Assembly (NCBI RefSeq): GCF_000380025.1
Contig: NZ_KB904178.1
Coordinates: forward strand, 62,178-126,177
Length of the DNA: 64,000 bases
Reading direction: 5' to 3'
Origin: Streptococcus entericus DSM 14446
GTDB lineage: Bacteria > Bacillota > Bacilli > Lactobacillales > Streptococcaceae
Made by a program: the position numbers and the translations under genes
The notes under the pieces: generated by a model
The model's database searches: none
What the model was told of the DNA's origin: nothing
Seen by the model: the letters and a program-made list of their open reading frames with translations, nothing else
Shown: piece after piece, positions 31,285-40,025 of the stretch
Layout of the letters: every line of letters starts with the position of its first letter
Position numbering within the stretch: position 1 is the stretch's first letter

Positions 31285-32832
31285 ATGAAAAAAATTCTAT
31301 TGGCCTGCCTAACAGCTCTGTTTTTGGTCTTTAACACCAGCTCAACAACTGTTTTGGCAGAAGAAGATGTCCTACGAGTCGGCATGGAAGCAGCTTACGC
31401 TCCCTTTAACTGGACCCAAAGCGATGACAGCAACGGTGCAGTCCCAATTGATGGCACCAATCAATATGCCAACGGCTACGATGTCCAAGTCGCTAAGAAA
31501 ATTGCTGACAAGATGGGCAAGAAATTGGTCATCGTCAAAACCTCTTGGTCTGGCTTAATTCCAGCCCTGACATCTGGCAAAATCGACCTCATCATCGCAG
31601 GCATGAGTCCCACCGAAGAGCGCAAACTCGAAATCGACTTTTCAGAGAGCTACTACACTTCCGAGCCTGTCCTTGTCGTACGCACGGACAGCGACTATGC
31701 AAAAGCGACCAGTCTAGCTGACTTTGCAGGGGCAAGGGTGACCTCCCAGCAAGGGGTCTACCTCTACAACCTTATTTCTCAGATTGAGGGCGTCTCCCAG
31801 CAGACTGCCATGGGGGATTTTGGTCAAATGCGCCAAGCTCTCCAGTCTGGGATTATTGACGCCTATGTCTCTGAACGACCAGATGGAATTTCGGCCCAAT
31901 TGGCCTCTAAAGACTTCACCATGGTCTCTCTCAAGGAAGGATTTGAAGTCAGCGAGTCCGATGTCGCTCTGGCAATTGGTCTGCGAAAAGGCGATAAAAA
32001 CCGTGAATTGGTCAACCAAGCCTTAGCGGATTTCTCAGCTGAAGAGCAGACCAAGCTCATGGACAGCATGATTCCCCTCCAACCCTTAGAAGAAGCCAGC
32101 CAAGAGAAACCTAGCTTCCTTGGTCAAGTCTGGAACATTTTCACAGGCAACTGGAAAGCTCTTCTTAGCGGAACAGGCATGACCCTGCTCATCTCTATCT
32201 TAGGCACCATCTTCGGTACAGTGATTGGTCTTGCGATTGGGGTCTTTCGTACCGCACCAAGAGCACTCAACCAGGCAGCCCGCCTTGCCCAGCAAATCGG
32301 CAACTGGCTCATCAACATCTATGTCGAAATCTTCCGTGGCACCCCAATGATTGTCCAATCCATGGTCATCTATTATGGTACCGCCCAGGCCTTTGGTCTC
32401 AACCTTGACCGAACTCTCGCTGCCATTTTCATTGTCTCTATCAATACAGGAGCCTACATGAGTGAGATTGTTCGCGGTGGCATCCACGCCGTGGACAAGG
32501 GGCAATTCGAGGCGGCAACCGCTCTTGGTTTTACTCACAACCAGACCATGAAAAAAATCGTTCTTCCACAAGTCATTCGTAACATTCTGCCATCAACAGG
32601 GAACGAATTTGTCATCAACATCAAGGACACCTCCGTCCTCAATGTCATCTCCGTAGTCGAACTCTATTTCTCTGGAAATACCGTCGCTACACAAACTTAC
32701 CAATACTTCCAAACCTTTGCGGTTATTGCGGTCATCTATTTCATCTTGACCTTTACCGTGACCCGTATCTTACGCGCCATCGAAAAGCGGATGGATATGG
32801 ATGAATATACCACAGGAGGCAACAACTATTGA
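31285..32832 (+). CDS. Glutamine-type amino acid ABC transporter, fused binding protein and permease (first copy)
   Basis: 515 aa from MKKILLACLTALF with AAAGGAG upstream. A signal peptide (about 1-28) is followed by a family 3 solute-binding domain (about 33-260; VGMEAAYAPFNWTQ, IAGMSPTEERKLEIDFSE) and a GlnP-type permease (about 290-515; [21 protein letters not shown] loop [20 protein letters not shown]). The binding domain is thus tethered to the channel. Glutamine is the likely ligand, supported by a GlnR-type box upstream; other polar amino acids cannot be excluded. It is one of two tandem paralogues. Confidence 0.9.
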   Translation: MKKILLACLTALFLVFNTSSTTVLAEEDVLRVGMEAAYAPFNWTQSDDSNGAVPIDGTNQYANGYDVQVAKKIADKMGKKLVIVKTSWSGLIPALTSGKIDLIIAGMSPTEERKLEIDFSESYYTSEPVLVVRTDSDYAKATSLADFAGARVTSQQGVYLYNLISQIEGVSQQTAMGDFGQMRQALQSGIIDAYVSERPDGISAQLASKDFTMVSLKEGFEVSESDVALAIGLRKGDKNRELVNQALADFSAEEQTKLMDSMIPLQPLEEASQEKPSFLGQVWNIFTGNWKALLSGTGMTLLISILGTIFGTVIGLAIGVFRTAPRALNQAARLAQQIGNWLINIYVEIFRGTPMIVQSMVIYYGTAQAFGLNLDRTLAAIFIVSINTGAYMSEIVRGGIHAVDKGQFEAATALGFTHNQTMKKIVLPQVIRNILPSTGNEFVINIKDTSVLNVISVVELYFSGNTVATQTYQYFQTFAVIAVIYFILTFTVTRILRAIEKRMDMDEYTTGGNNY

Positions 32833-34394
32833 AAAAACATGTTATCACACTACTCCTTGTCCTGCTTTTACCTTTATTAACCGTCAAAGGCAGTGCATCT
32901 GATGATGAATTTTTGCGCATCGGAACTGATGCTGCATATGCTCCTTTTAGCTGGACCCAATCAGATGCCAGCAACGGTGCTATTCCCATTGAAGGCACCA
33001 ATCAATACGCTAACGGTTACGACATTCAGGTCGCTAAAGCCATAGCAGAGCAGTTAGGTAAGAAACCCCTTGTGGTCAAAACCAGCTTTACAGGTCTGAT
33101 TCCTGCTCTTACTTCTGGCAAGGTTGATCTGATTATCGCCGGTATGAGCCCGACTGACGAACGTCGCTTACAAATTGATTTTTCAGAGACCTACTACCGC
33201 TCAGCACCTGTCTTAGTTGTTCGATCAGATAGCCCTTACGCTCAAGCTAAGCAGCTCAGCCATTTTGCTGGAGCAGCTATCACCTCCCAACAAGGGACCT
33301 ACCTTTATGACCTTATCTCACAAATTAAGGGTGCCCACCAAGAAACAGCCATGGGTGATTTTAGCCAGATTCGGCAAGCTCTCCTTTCTGGTGTTATCGA
33401 TGCTTATGTGACTGACCGCCCTGATGGTATCGCCGCCGAAGTTGCCTCACCCGAATTCAAAATGATTGTCCCCGAAGATGGTTTTGAGGTGAGCGCCTCT
33501 GATGTCGACCTAGCAATTGGAATCCAAAAAGGCAATGATACACTCAAAGCAACCGTCAATCAGGTCTTGGCCAATACCCTTAAAGACCAACAAGCACTGA
33601 TGGATCAAGTTGTCCCTTGGCAACCATTGGTTGAGACCGAAGCCGATAGCCAACCAAATTTTATCCAGCAGATGGGTCAGATTTTAAAGGACAATTGGCA
33701 AACCTTTCTTAGTGGTACAGCCATGACCTTGCTCATCGCCATTACAAGCACCGTCATCGGTACTAGCATTGGCTACGGTATCGGTGCTTTCCGTACAGCT
33801 CCTAAAGCCAATCACCCCCTACTAGCTATCTTGCAAGGGCTACTGGGACGATTGATTACCATTTATGTTGAGGTCTTTCGAGGAACCCCGATGATTGTTC
33901 AATCTATGGTCATCTACTACGGCACTGCCCAAGCTTTTGGGGTAGACTTAAACCGAACATGGGCAGCAATTTTTATCGTAGCTGTCAATACAGGGGCCTA
34001 CATGAGTGAGACCATCAGAGGAGCCATTCTAGCTATTGACAAGGGACAATTCGAGGCAGCAACTGCGCTTGGCTTTACCCATGGCCAAACCATGACAAAA
34101 ATTGTGTTACCACAGGTTTTTCGCTATACCTTACCTGCTATCGGTAATGAATTCGTTCTCAATATTAAGGACACCTCTGTCCTCAATGTGATATCAGTGG
34201 TGGAGCTCTACTTCTCTGGAAATACGGTCGCCACACAGACCTATCAATACTTCCAGACTTTTACCCTAATCGCTATCATTTACTTTATCTTAACCTACAC
34301 TGTGACTCGTCTCTTGCGCCGCCTTGAGCAGCGCTTGGATGCTGATGACTACACAGGAGGTATGACCGTATCAATCGGAGGGACACATGACTAA
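32829..34394 (+). CDS. Glutamine-type amino acid ABC transporter, fused binding protein and permease (second copy)
   Basis: 521 aa from a TTG that overlaps the stop of the first copy by four bases; CAGGAGG lies upstream, so translation is coupled. Same layout as its neighbour: signal peptide, family 3 binding domain ([32 protein letters not shown]) and GlnP-like permease ([33 protein letters not shown]). The permease halves are closer to each other than the binding domains, as expected for a duplication in which ligand choice diverged. It could form a heterodimeric channel with the first copy. Confidence 0.9.
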   Translation: MKKHVITLLLVLLLPLLTVKGSASDDEFLRIGTDAAYAPFSWTQSDASNGAIPIEGTNQYANGYDIQVAKAIAEQLGKKPLVVKTSFTGLIPALTSGKVDLIIAGMSPTDERRLQIDFSETYYRSAPVLVVRSDSPYAQAKQLSHFAGAAITSQQGTYLYDLISQIKGAHQETAMGDFSQIRQALLSGVIDAYVTDRPDGIAAEVASPEFKMIVPEDGFEVSASDVDLAIGIQKGNDTLKATVNQVLANTLKDQQALMDQVVPWQPLVETEADSQPNFIQQMGQILKDNWQTFLSGTAMTLLIAITSTVIGTSIGYGIGAFRTAPKANHPLLAILQGLLGRLITIYVEVFRGTPMIVQSMVIYYGTAQAFGVDLNRTWAAIFIVAVNTGAYMSETIRGAILAIDKGQFEAATALGFTHGQTMTKIVLPQVFRYTLPAIGNEFVLNIKDTSVLNVISVVELYFSGNTVATQTYQYFQTFTLIAIIYFILTYTVTRLLRRLEQRLDADDYTGGMTVSIGGTHD

Positions 34395-35130
34395 GCCAAT
34401 TTTAGACATCAAACAACTTGAAAAATCCTATGGACAGAACCAGGTGCTCAAAGGCATTTCACTGACGGTACAGGCTGGGGAGGTCATCTCCATCATCGGC
34501 TCGTCGGGTTCTGGAAAATCCACCTTCTTGCGTTCTATCAACCTTTTGGAAGAACCGACAGCTGGGGATATTTTATTCCATGGCAAAAATATTGCAGACA
34601 CTGACTTTGACCTTCACACCTATCGAGAAAAGGTCGGCATGGTCTTTCAGTCCTTCAACCTCTTTGACAACCTCAATGTCTTAGAGAATGCCATCGTCGC
34701 CCAGACCACCGTCCTCAAACGTGACCGAGCAGAAGCCGAGGCCATCGCCAAAGCCAATCTTGAAAAAGTCGGCATGGGCGAGCAGTACTGGCTAGCTAAG
34801 CCCAAACAACTCTCAGGTGGGCAAAAACAACGGGTCGCTATCGCCCGTGCCCTCTCTGTTGACCCCGAAGCCATCCTCTTTGATGAGCCAACCTCAGCCC
34901 TTGATCCTGAAATGGTCGGCGAAGTACTCAAAACCATGAAAGACTTGGCACATTCTGGCTTGACCATGATCATCGTGACCCACGAGATGGCCTTTGCCAA
35001 GGAAGTCTCTGACCGTGTCATCTTCATGGATAAAGGTGTGATTGCGGAAGAAGGCACACCTCAGCAGATCTTTGAGAACCCTCAGGAAGAACGCACAAAA
35101 GAGTTCTTACAACGCTTCTTGGGGAGCTAA
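34387..35130 (+). CDS. glnQ: Amino acid ABC transporter ATPase, GlnQ type
   Basis: 247 aa. Walker [10 protein letters not shown] near 38-46, Q-loop VFQSFNLF, signature LSGGQKQR near 140, Walker [14 protein letters not shown] and H-loop [16 protein letters not shown]. It overlaps the second receptor-permease gene by eight bases and is the only ATPase in the operon, so it must serve both fusion proteins. A terminator follows 22 bases later. Confidence 0.94.
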   Translation: MTKPILDIKQLEKSYGQNQVLKGISLTVQAGEVISIIGSSGSGKSTFLRSINLLEEPTAGDILFHGKNIADTDFDLHTYREKVGMVFQSFNLFDNLNVLENAIVAQTTVLKRDRAEAEAIAKANLEKVGMGEQYWLAKPKQLSGGQKQRVAIARALSVDPEAILFDEPTSALDPEMVGEVLKTMKDLAHSGLTMIIVTHEMAFAKEVSDRVIFMDKGVIAEEGTPQQIFENPQEERTKEFLQRFLGS

Positions 35131-35151
35131 GAAAATAGATAAAACAACAAC

Positions 35152-35178
35152 ATCACCTCGCGTCTGAAACGAGGTGAT
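35152..35178 (+). terminator. Terminator of the amino acid transporter operon
   Basis: ATCACCTCG (35152-35160) pairs with CGAGGTGAT (35170-35178), followed by TTCTTATT. Confidence 0.8.
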
Positions 35179-35276
35179 TTCTTATTGCCAACTTTTTCGT
35201 GAACGATTTGATGATATCATCCCTCGTCCGGGTCGTCGTTCAACATGCCAGCAGCATTTACTTGACCAGAATAATC

Positions 35277-35306
35277 TTGGATTTTTCCAGCAGAATAGAG
35301 TATAAT
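35277..35306 (+). promoter_or_regulatory. Promoter of the polysaccharide deacetylase gene
   Basis: TTGGAT (35277-35282), 18-base spacer, TATAAT (35301-35306). An AGAAAGG site precedes the GTG start. Confidence 0.65.
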
Positions 35307-35340
35307 GAAAAATAGAGATTTTTAGAAAGGTCGATATCTT

Positions 35341-36318
35341 GTGAAGTTCTCTCGTTTACAACTCAGCTTAATTACCCTTAATCTTATTGGTGTTATTGCC
35401 ATCAGCTATCTCCTTGTCACCCGTCAGCAAAGTCTACCAGCACTCTTCAAACAAGCAGTTGTAAATTCCCGTACCTCTGCAGACCTACCCTCTTCCAGCT
35501 CGGAAATATCAACTGAACCTATTTCCAGTTCAGAAGGAACAGAAACATCTGCTTCCAGTTCAGAAGCACCAACCGTCTCTGACCCCACTCAACTCATGCC
35601 ACAACATAACCATAATTACGCTGCCAACGACTATGCTTATGATATCAAAGATATTCAGGCCTATCTCAAGGGAGATAAGCCTTATGATGGTCAACCGCTT
35701 GTTTTTATCACGATTGATGACGGCGCAAACCATGACATAACACCACGAGTCTTAGATCTTCTTAAAGAGCATCAGGTACATGCGACCTTTTTCCCAATTG
35801 GTTCTGAGGTCACTCCAGATAAGGCAAAACTCTATCGCAGACAAATCAATGAAGGACACGCGATTGGACTCCATAGTTATAGTCACGATTTAGACTTACT
35901 CTACCCTGGTCGTGTCCCAAATGTTGATCAAATCGCCTTTGAAGCCAAGCAAGCAGATAAGGCACTTAAGCGTGTCCTGGGCATGAAATTCCAAACGCAC
36001 GTCTGGCGCTACCCAGGTGGAGCCTTATCTTGGCAAGGGCTTGATGCTGCTCACAGTCGCCTCGCAGATTTAGGTCTGACTTGGCTAGATTGGAACGCCA
36101 GTTTAGGGGATGCCGAACCAACTTATCGTCGGCCTCAAACTGTTGATGAGATGATTGCCTTTCACGCTAAATCACTGGAAAAGTACCCACAGTCCCCCCA
36201 GCAGTTAAAAGTGGTTCTTCTCCACGATGCCCCAGATAAAACCCTCACCCTAGAAACACTGCCACACATTATCCAATATTACAAGGATAATGGCTATACG
36301 TTTGGAGTATTGCACTAA
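35341..36318 (+). CDS. Membrane-anchored polysaccharide deacetylase (NodB family)
   Basis: 325 aa from a GTG. A single N-terminal helix (about 8-27) anchors the protein, followed by a Ser/Thr/Glu-rich linker (about 45-85) and an extracellular NodB domain. The catalytic motifs are complete: TIDDG near 126, the metal-binding HSYSH near 178, WRYPGG near 220, DWNASLGDA and VLLHDA near the end. It should remove N-acetyl groups from a cell-wall glycan, either peptidoglycan (PgdA-like) or the linkage unit of the rhamnose polysaccharide (PplD-like); I cannot decide which. The gene ends overlapping the ATG of the next. Confidence 0.85.
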   Translation: MKFSRLQLSLITLNLIGVIAISYLLVTRQQSLPALFKQAVVNSRTSADLPSSSSEISTEPISSSEGTETSASSSEAPTVSDPTQLMPQHNHNYAANDYAYDIKDIQAYLKGDKPYDGQPLVFITIDDGANHDITPRVLDLLKEHQVHATFFPIGSEVTPDKAKLYRRQINEGHAIGLHSYSHDLDLLYPGRVPNVDQIAFEAKQADKALKRVLGMKFQTHVWRYPGGALSWQGLDAAHSRLADLGLTWLDWNASLGDAEPTYRRPQTVDEMIAFHAKSLEKYPQSPQQLKVVLLHDAPDKTLTLETLPHIIQYYKDNGYTFGVLH

Positions 36319-37064
36319 TGACTACTATCCCCATCCAGCCTGGTGAACGTATCGACCAGCTGTTCTCTACTGATGTCAAAATCATCCAAAACCGCGACGT
36401 CTTCAGCTACTCGGTGGACAGTGTCCTCCTCTCACGCTTCCCAAAACTCCCCAGCCGTGGCCTCATCGTTGACCTCTGCGCTGGTAACGGAGCAGTTGGT
36501 CTCTTTGCTAGCTCCCAAACTCAGGCACAGATTATCCTCGTCGAGTTGCAGGAGCGGTTAGCGGAAATGGCTGAGCGCTCCATTCGACTCAACAATTTAA
36601 CCGACCGAGTCAGCCTGATTAATGACGACTTGAAAAACCTGACGCAACACATCAAACCATCGCAGGTTGATTTGATTGTCTGCAATCCACCCTATTTCAA
36701 AGCTACAGAGACCTCCAAAAAAAACCTCAGCGAGCACTACCTGCTTGCCCGTCATGAAATCACCACCAACCTCGATGAGATTTGCAAGGTCAGCCAACAA
36801 GCCCTCAAATCCAACGGCAGACTGGCGCTAGTCCATCGACCAGACCGTTTTCTGGAGATTATTGATACCCTCAAGCAGTATAAACTAGCTCCCAAACGTG
36901 TTCAATTCATCTACCCCAAAGCAGGCAAGGAAGCCAATATGCTCTTGATTGAGGCCATCAAAGACGGTTCGCTGGAGGGCATGCGGATTTTGCCACCACT
37001 GATTGTTCATCAAGACAATGGTGACTATACTGATGAGATTCGAGCAATTTACTATGGACACTAA
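36318..37064 (+). CDS. tRNA1(Val) adenine-N6 methyltransferase-like protein
   Basis: 248 aa. The SAM-binding motif is [15 protein letters not shown] near 48-62, and the target-base motif IVCNPPYFK near 119-127 is the NPPY signature of amino-group methyltransferases. The closest known group is TrmN6/YfiC, which makes m6A37 in tRNA1(Val). The start shares the last base of the deacetylase stop, and the end overlaps the GIY-YIG gene. Confidence 0.82.
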   Translation: MTTIPIQPGERIDQLFSTDVKIIQNRDVFSYSVDSVLLSRFPKLPSRGLIVDLCAGNGAVGLFASSQTQAQIILVELQERLAEMAERSIRLNNLTDRVSLINDDLKNLTQHIKPSQVDLIVCNPPYFKATETSKKNLSEHYLLARHEITTNLDEICKVSQQALKSNGRLALVHRPDRFLEIIDTLKQYKLAPKRVQFIYPKAGKEANMLLIEAIKDGSLEGMRILPPLIVHQDNGDYTDEIRAIYYGH

Positions 37065-37323
37065 AGCCTACATGTATGTGTTAGAATGTGCTGACGGTAG
37101 CCTCTACACAGGCTACACGACCGACCTTGACCGTCGCCTCAAAGCCCACAACGCAGGCAAAGGCGCCAAATACACTAAAGCACGCCTGCCCGTCAAGCTC
37201 ATCTATCACGAAAGCTTTGACAGTAAGTCAAAAGCCCAGTCCGCTGAAGCACTCTTTAAGCGCAAAACACGGCAAGCCAAGCTAAAATACTTAGCTCATC
37301 AAGAGCAAACTTGGAAACCGTAG
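37054..37323 (+). CDS. GIY-YIG domain protein (UPF0213)
   Basis: 89 aa starting [25 protein letters not shown]; the frame can be read further upstream but that part lies within the methyltransferase gene. The GIY-YIG core reads YMYVL and YTGYTT, followed by the conserved Arg in [10 protein letters not shown]. Small stand-alone GIY-YIG proteins of this family are very common in Firmicutes next to TrmN6-like genes; nuclease activity has not been shown for most. The 11-base overlap implies translational coupling. Confidence 0.85.
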   Translation: MDTKAYMYVLECADGSLYTGYTTDLDRRLKAHNAGKGAKYTKARLPVKLIYHESFDSKSKAQSAEALFKRKTRQAKLKYLAHQEQTWKP

Positions 37324-37330
37324 CAGAAAC

Positions 37331-37359
37331 TTGCAGGAAAATTTTCCTAGTGATAAAAT
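37331..37359 (+). promoter_or_regulatory. gapN promoter with a 14-base palindrome in the spacer
   Basis: TTGCAG (37331-37336) and TAAAAT (37354-37359), 17-base spacer. AGGAAAATTTTCCT (37335-37348) is a perfect palindrome starting inside the -35 and filling most of the spacer, a good place for a repressor site. Confidence 0.7.
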
Positions 37360-37386
37360 GGGTATATAAAAAAGAAGGAGACTATT

Positions 37387-38811
37387 ATGACACAGTATAA
37401 AAACTACGTCAATGGCGAATGGAAAACATCCGCCAATGAGATTAAAATCTATGCCCCAGCTTCTGGTGAAGAACTTGGTTCAGTACCAGCCATGACACCT
37501 GAAGAGGTTGATCATGTTTACGCCTCTGCCCGTGCTGCCTTGCCAGCATGGCGTGCCCTGTCTTACGTTGAACGTGCCGCTTACCTGCACAAAGTCGCTG
37601 ATATTTTGGTGCGTGATGCTGAAAAAATCGGTCTGGTCCTCGCTAAAGAAGTAGCAAAAGGCTATAAATCAGCAGTATCTGAAGTTGTTCGTACAGCAGA
37701 TATTATTCGCTATGCCGCAGAAGAGGGTGTTCGCCTGTCAGGTGAAGTGCTTGAAGGCGGTAGCTTTGAAGCAGCCAGCAAGAAAAAAATTGCGGTCGTT
37801 CGTCGCGAGCCTGTTGGTCTAGTTTTAGCGATTTCGCCATTTAACTACCCTATCAACTTAGCAGGTTCTAAGATTGCCCCTGCGCTTATCGGAGGAAACG
37901 TGGTTGCCTTCAAACCACCAACCCAAGGGTCTATTTCAGGTCTTGTTTTGGCTGAAGCCTTTGTAGAAGCGGGTATCCCAGCTGGTGTCTTCAATACCAT
38001 CACTGGTAAAGGTTCTGTCATCGGTGACTACATCGTTGAACATCCAGCAGTTAACTTTATCAACTTCACAGGCTCAACACCAGTCGGTGAGCGTATCGGT
38101 CGCTTGGCGGGTATGCGCCCAATCATGCTAGAACTTGGCGGTAAAGACTCTGCTATCGTCTTGGAAGATGCGGATCTTGCCTTGGCAGCTAAGAACATCG
38201 TTGCTGGTGCCTTTGGTTATTCAGGGCAACGTTGTACAGCGGTGAAACGTGTCCTTGTTATGGAAAGCGTTGCAGATGAGTTGGCTGAATTGGTGCGTGA
38301 ACAAGTGCTTAAATTGACTATCGGTGATCCGTTAGAAGATGCGGATATCACGCCATTGATTGACACCGCTGCTGCTGATTTTGTTGAAGGTTTGGTTAAG
38401 GACGCTGCGGACAAGGGAGCAACAGCCTTGACAGACATCAAACGCGATGGCAATCTCATCTGCCCAATCCTCTTTGATAAGGTGACAACTGATATGCGCT
38501 TGGCTTGGGAAGAGCCGTTTGGCCCAGTTCTGCCGTTCTTGCGTGTCAAATCTATCGAAGAAGCAATCGAGATTTCCAACCAGTCTGAGTACGGTTTGCA
38601 GGCGTCTATCTTCACACGTAACTACCCACGTGCCTTCTCTATCGCTGAGAAATTAGAAGTCGGAACCGTTCATATCAACAACAAAACGCAACGTGGAACT
38701 GATAACTTCCCATTCTTGGGTGCTAAAAAATCAGGTGCAGGGGTTCAAGGGGTGAAATACTCTATCGAAGCCATGACAACTCTCAAATCAGTTGTGTTTG
38801 ACATTGAATAA
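37387..38811 (+). CDS. gapN: NADP-dependent non-phosphorylating glyceraldehyde-3-phosphate dehydrogenase
   Basis: 474 aa. It oxidises glyceraldehyde 3-phosphate directly to 3-phosphoglycerate and makes NADPH, the main NADPH source in many streptococci that lack the oxidative pentose phosphate path. Aldehyde-dehydrogenase motifs: SPFNYPINLAGSKIAPAL, LELGGKDSAIV with the general-base Glu near 250, and the catalytic Cys in SGQRCTAVKR near 284. By eye the codon choice is strongly biased, as in highly expressed genes. It has its own promoter, a GAAGGAG site and its own terminator. Confidence 0.96.
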   Translation: MTQYKNYVNGEWKTSANEIKIYAPASGEELGSVPAMTPEEVDHVYASARAALPAWRALSYVERAAYLHKVADILVRDAEKIGLVLAKEVAKGYKSAVSEVVRTADIIRYAAEEGVRLSGEVLEGGSFEAASKKKIAVVRREPVGLVLAISPFNYPINLAGSKIAPALIGGNVVAFKPPTQGSISGLVLAEAFVEAGIPAGVFNTITGKGSVIGDYIVEHPAVNFINFTGSTPVGERIGRLAGMRPIMLELGGKDSAIVLEDADLALAAKNIVAGAFGYSGQRCTAVKRVLVMESVADELAELVREQVLKLTIGDPLEDADITPLIDTAAADFVEGLVKDAADKGATALTDIKRDGNLICPILFDKVTTDMRLAWEEPFGPVLPFLRVKSIEEAIEISNQSEYGLQASIFTRNYPRAFSIAEKLEVGTVHINNKTQRGTDNFPFLGAKKSGAGVQGVKYSIEAMTTLKSVVFDIE

Positions 38812-38817
38812 TAACTT

Positions 38818-38861
38818 AAAAAGGAAAGGTTTTACCCATAGCGGTAGGAACTTTCCTTTTT
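38818..38861 (+). terminator. gapN terminator
   Basis: AAAAAGGAAAG (38818-38828) pairs with CTTTCCTTTTT (38851-38861) around a 22-base loop. Confidence 0.85.
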
Positions 38862-38948
38862 CTGTAAAAATACTAATGCCAGCACCTCACCTGTGCTAGC
38901 TCTGCTATTTTATGGTAAAATAATGAAAACGGATAAAGGAGACCACGC

Positions 38949-39251
38949 ATGACCTATGAATTGAGCCTAGAGTACGGGAGTTTTCCTGTCAAAGTTGTTG
39001 ATGCCTTTGCAACGGAGCGCAAAGAAGCCCCTAGCTTTTTACAAGGCAACACTGAACTTCTTGAGAAACTAGAACAAATGAACGCCCTGTTTCACGAACT
39101 CTTTTTAACCATCGAGTGCACCTTCCACTATGTGGGGAGCAATTTCCCAGACAAAATCGCAACACTTCGACAAATGTATGATGATATCGCGACTGAACTC
39201 ACACAAACATACCCTGAACAAGATATTCAGATTGAGTATTTTATCTTATAA
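38949..39251 (+). CDS. Hypothetical protein, 100 aa
   Basis: I do not recognise a family. The ATG has an AAAGGAGA site, and a TGG-extended -10 (TATGGTAAAAT, ending at 38921) lies upstream, so it looks expressed. The protein is acidic, soluble and mostly helical in appearance (LLEKLEQMNALFHELFLTIE; KIATLRQMYDDIATELTQTY), ending in a short strand-like IQIEYFIL. It stands alone between gapN and greA. Confidence 0.72.
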   Translation: MTYELSLEYGSFPVKVVDAFATERKEAPSFLQGNTELLEKLEQMNALFHELFLTIECTFHYVGSNFPDKIATLRQMYDDIATELTQTYPEQDIQIEYFIL

Positions 39252-39259
39252 TAAACAGA

Positions 39260-39471
39260 GAGTGAGACGGAAATCGGTAATTCGTCAGAATGCGATTTTC
39301 CCTCACCTTTTAATTTCCTAAATTTGAGCTGAGACGGGCTCTTCCAGAACCGTTTTCGAGGCTGATAAATGTCTAGTTTATCTTTATAAATTAACGCCAT
39401 AAGAAAAGCACCCCAAAAAGTTAGATTTTTCCGTCCAACTTTTGGGGTGCAGTTCACTTTTGTCCAGCCTC
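39260..39471. repeat. Dispersed intergenic repeat, copy A (rearranged)
   Basis: The left end, GTGAGACGGAAATCGG then TAATTC, matches the left ends of the copies at 43852 and 57801; the right end TTTTGTCCAGCCTC matches their right ends. The left hairpin (39262-39306, GTGAG..GGAAATCG with CGATTTTCCCTCAC) is followed by T's and can end the gene upstream. The interior differs from the other copies and includes the hairpin at 39408-39450. Confidence 0.65.
39408..39450. terminator. Strong hairpin downstream of greA
   Basis: GCACCCCAAAAAGTT (39408-39422) pairs with AACTTTTGGGGTGC (39437-39450), with a T-rich stretch on the minus strand, so it can terminate greA. Arms of this sequence resemble the terminal inverted repeats of some IS3-family elements, so it may be the fused ends of a lost insertion; that part is a guess. 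Confidence 0.65.
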
Positions 39472-39479
39472 TATTTTTA

Positions 39480-39962
39480 TTACTTGGTTTTTGTCACTTT
39501 TAGAATCTCAACATCATAGCTGCCTGTAGGGGCGAGAATCGTTGCGGTATCGCCTGAACGCTTACCGATAATAGCTTGTGCAAATGGACTCTCATTAGAA
39601 ATTCTACCCGCCAAAACATCAGCTGCTGCTGAACCAACAATAGAATAAGTTTCTTTTGTCTTACTTCCAATTTCTCTGACAACAACCGTTTTTCCTATAG
39701 CTACTTCATCTTTTGCAATAGAATCACTATCAATGATAACTGCAAAACGAATCTGGGTCTCAAGCATAGAGATTTGCCCTTCGACAAAGGCTTGCTCATC
39801 TTTTGCTGCATCATATTCACTGTTTTCAGAAAGGTCACCATAAGAACGAGCGATTTTCAAACGCTCAACAACTTCTGGACGACGGACAAGGATCAGTTCC
39901 TCTAGTTCTTTTTCTAGCTGTTCTTTTTCAGCTAAGGTCATCGGATATGTTTTTTCAGCCAT
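39480..39962 (-). CDS. greA: Transcription elongation factor GreA
   Basis: 160 aa from [17 protein letters not shown]; a GTG three codons earlier is possible. The N-terminal coiled coil carries the tip residues in [21 protein letters not shown] (about 47-67, Asp and Glu that reach the polymerase active site). The C-terminal FKBP-like domain ends the protein. It rescues backtracked RNA polymerase. It follows mltG in the same direction, as usual in streptococci. Confidence 0.95.
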   Translation of the reverse strand: MAEKTYPMTLAEKEQLEKELEELILVRRPEVVERLKIARSYGDLSENSEYDAAKDEQAFVEGQISMLETQIRFAVIIDSDSIAKDEVAIGKTVVVREIGSKTKETYSIVGSAAADVLAGRISNESPFAQAIIGKRSGDTATILAPTGSYDVEILKVTKTK

Positions 39963-40025
39963 AACTTTCACTTTCTATATCAACACCAAACTTGACGTGC
40001 GAACACATCAAGTTTGTTACTTTTA

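Noticed and set aside
39408-39450. Intact insertion sequence
   Set aside because: Only two short arms 14 bases apart, with no transposase frame.
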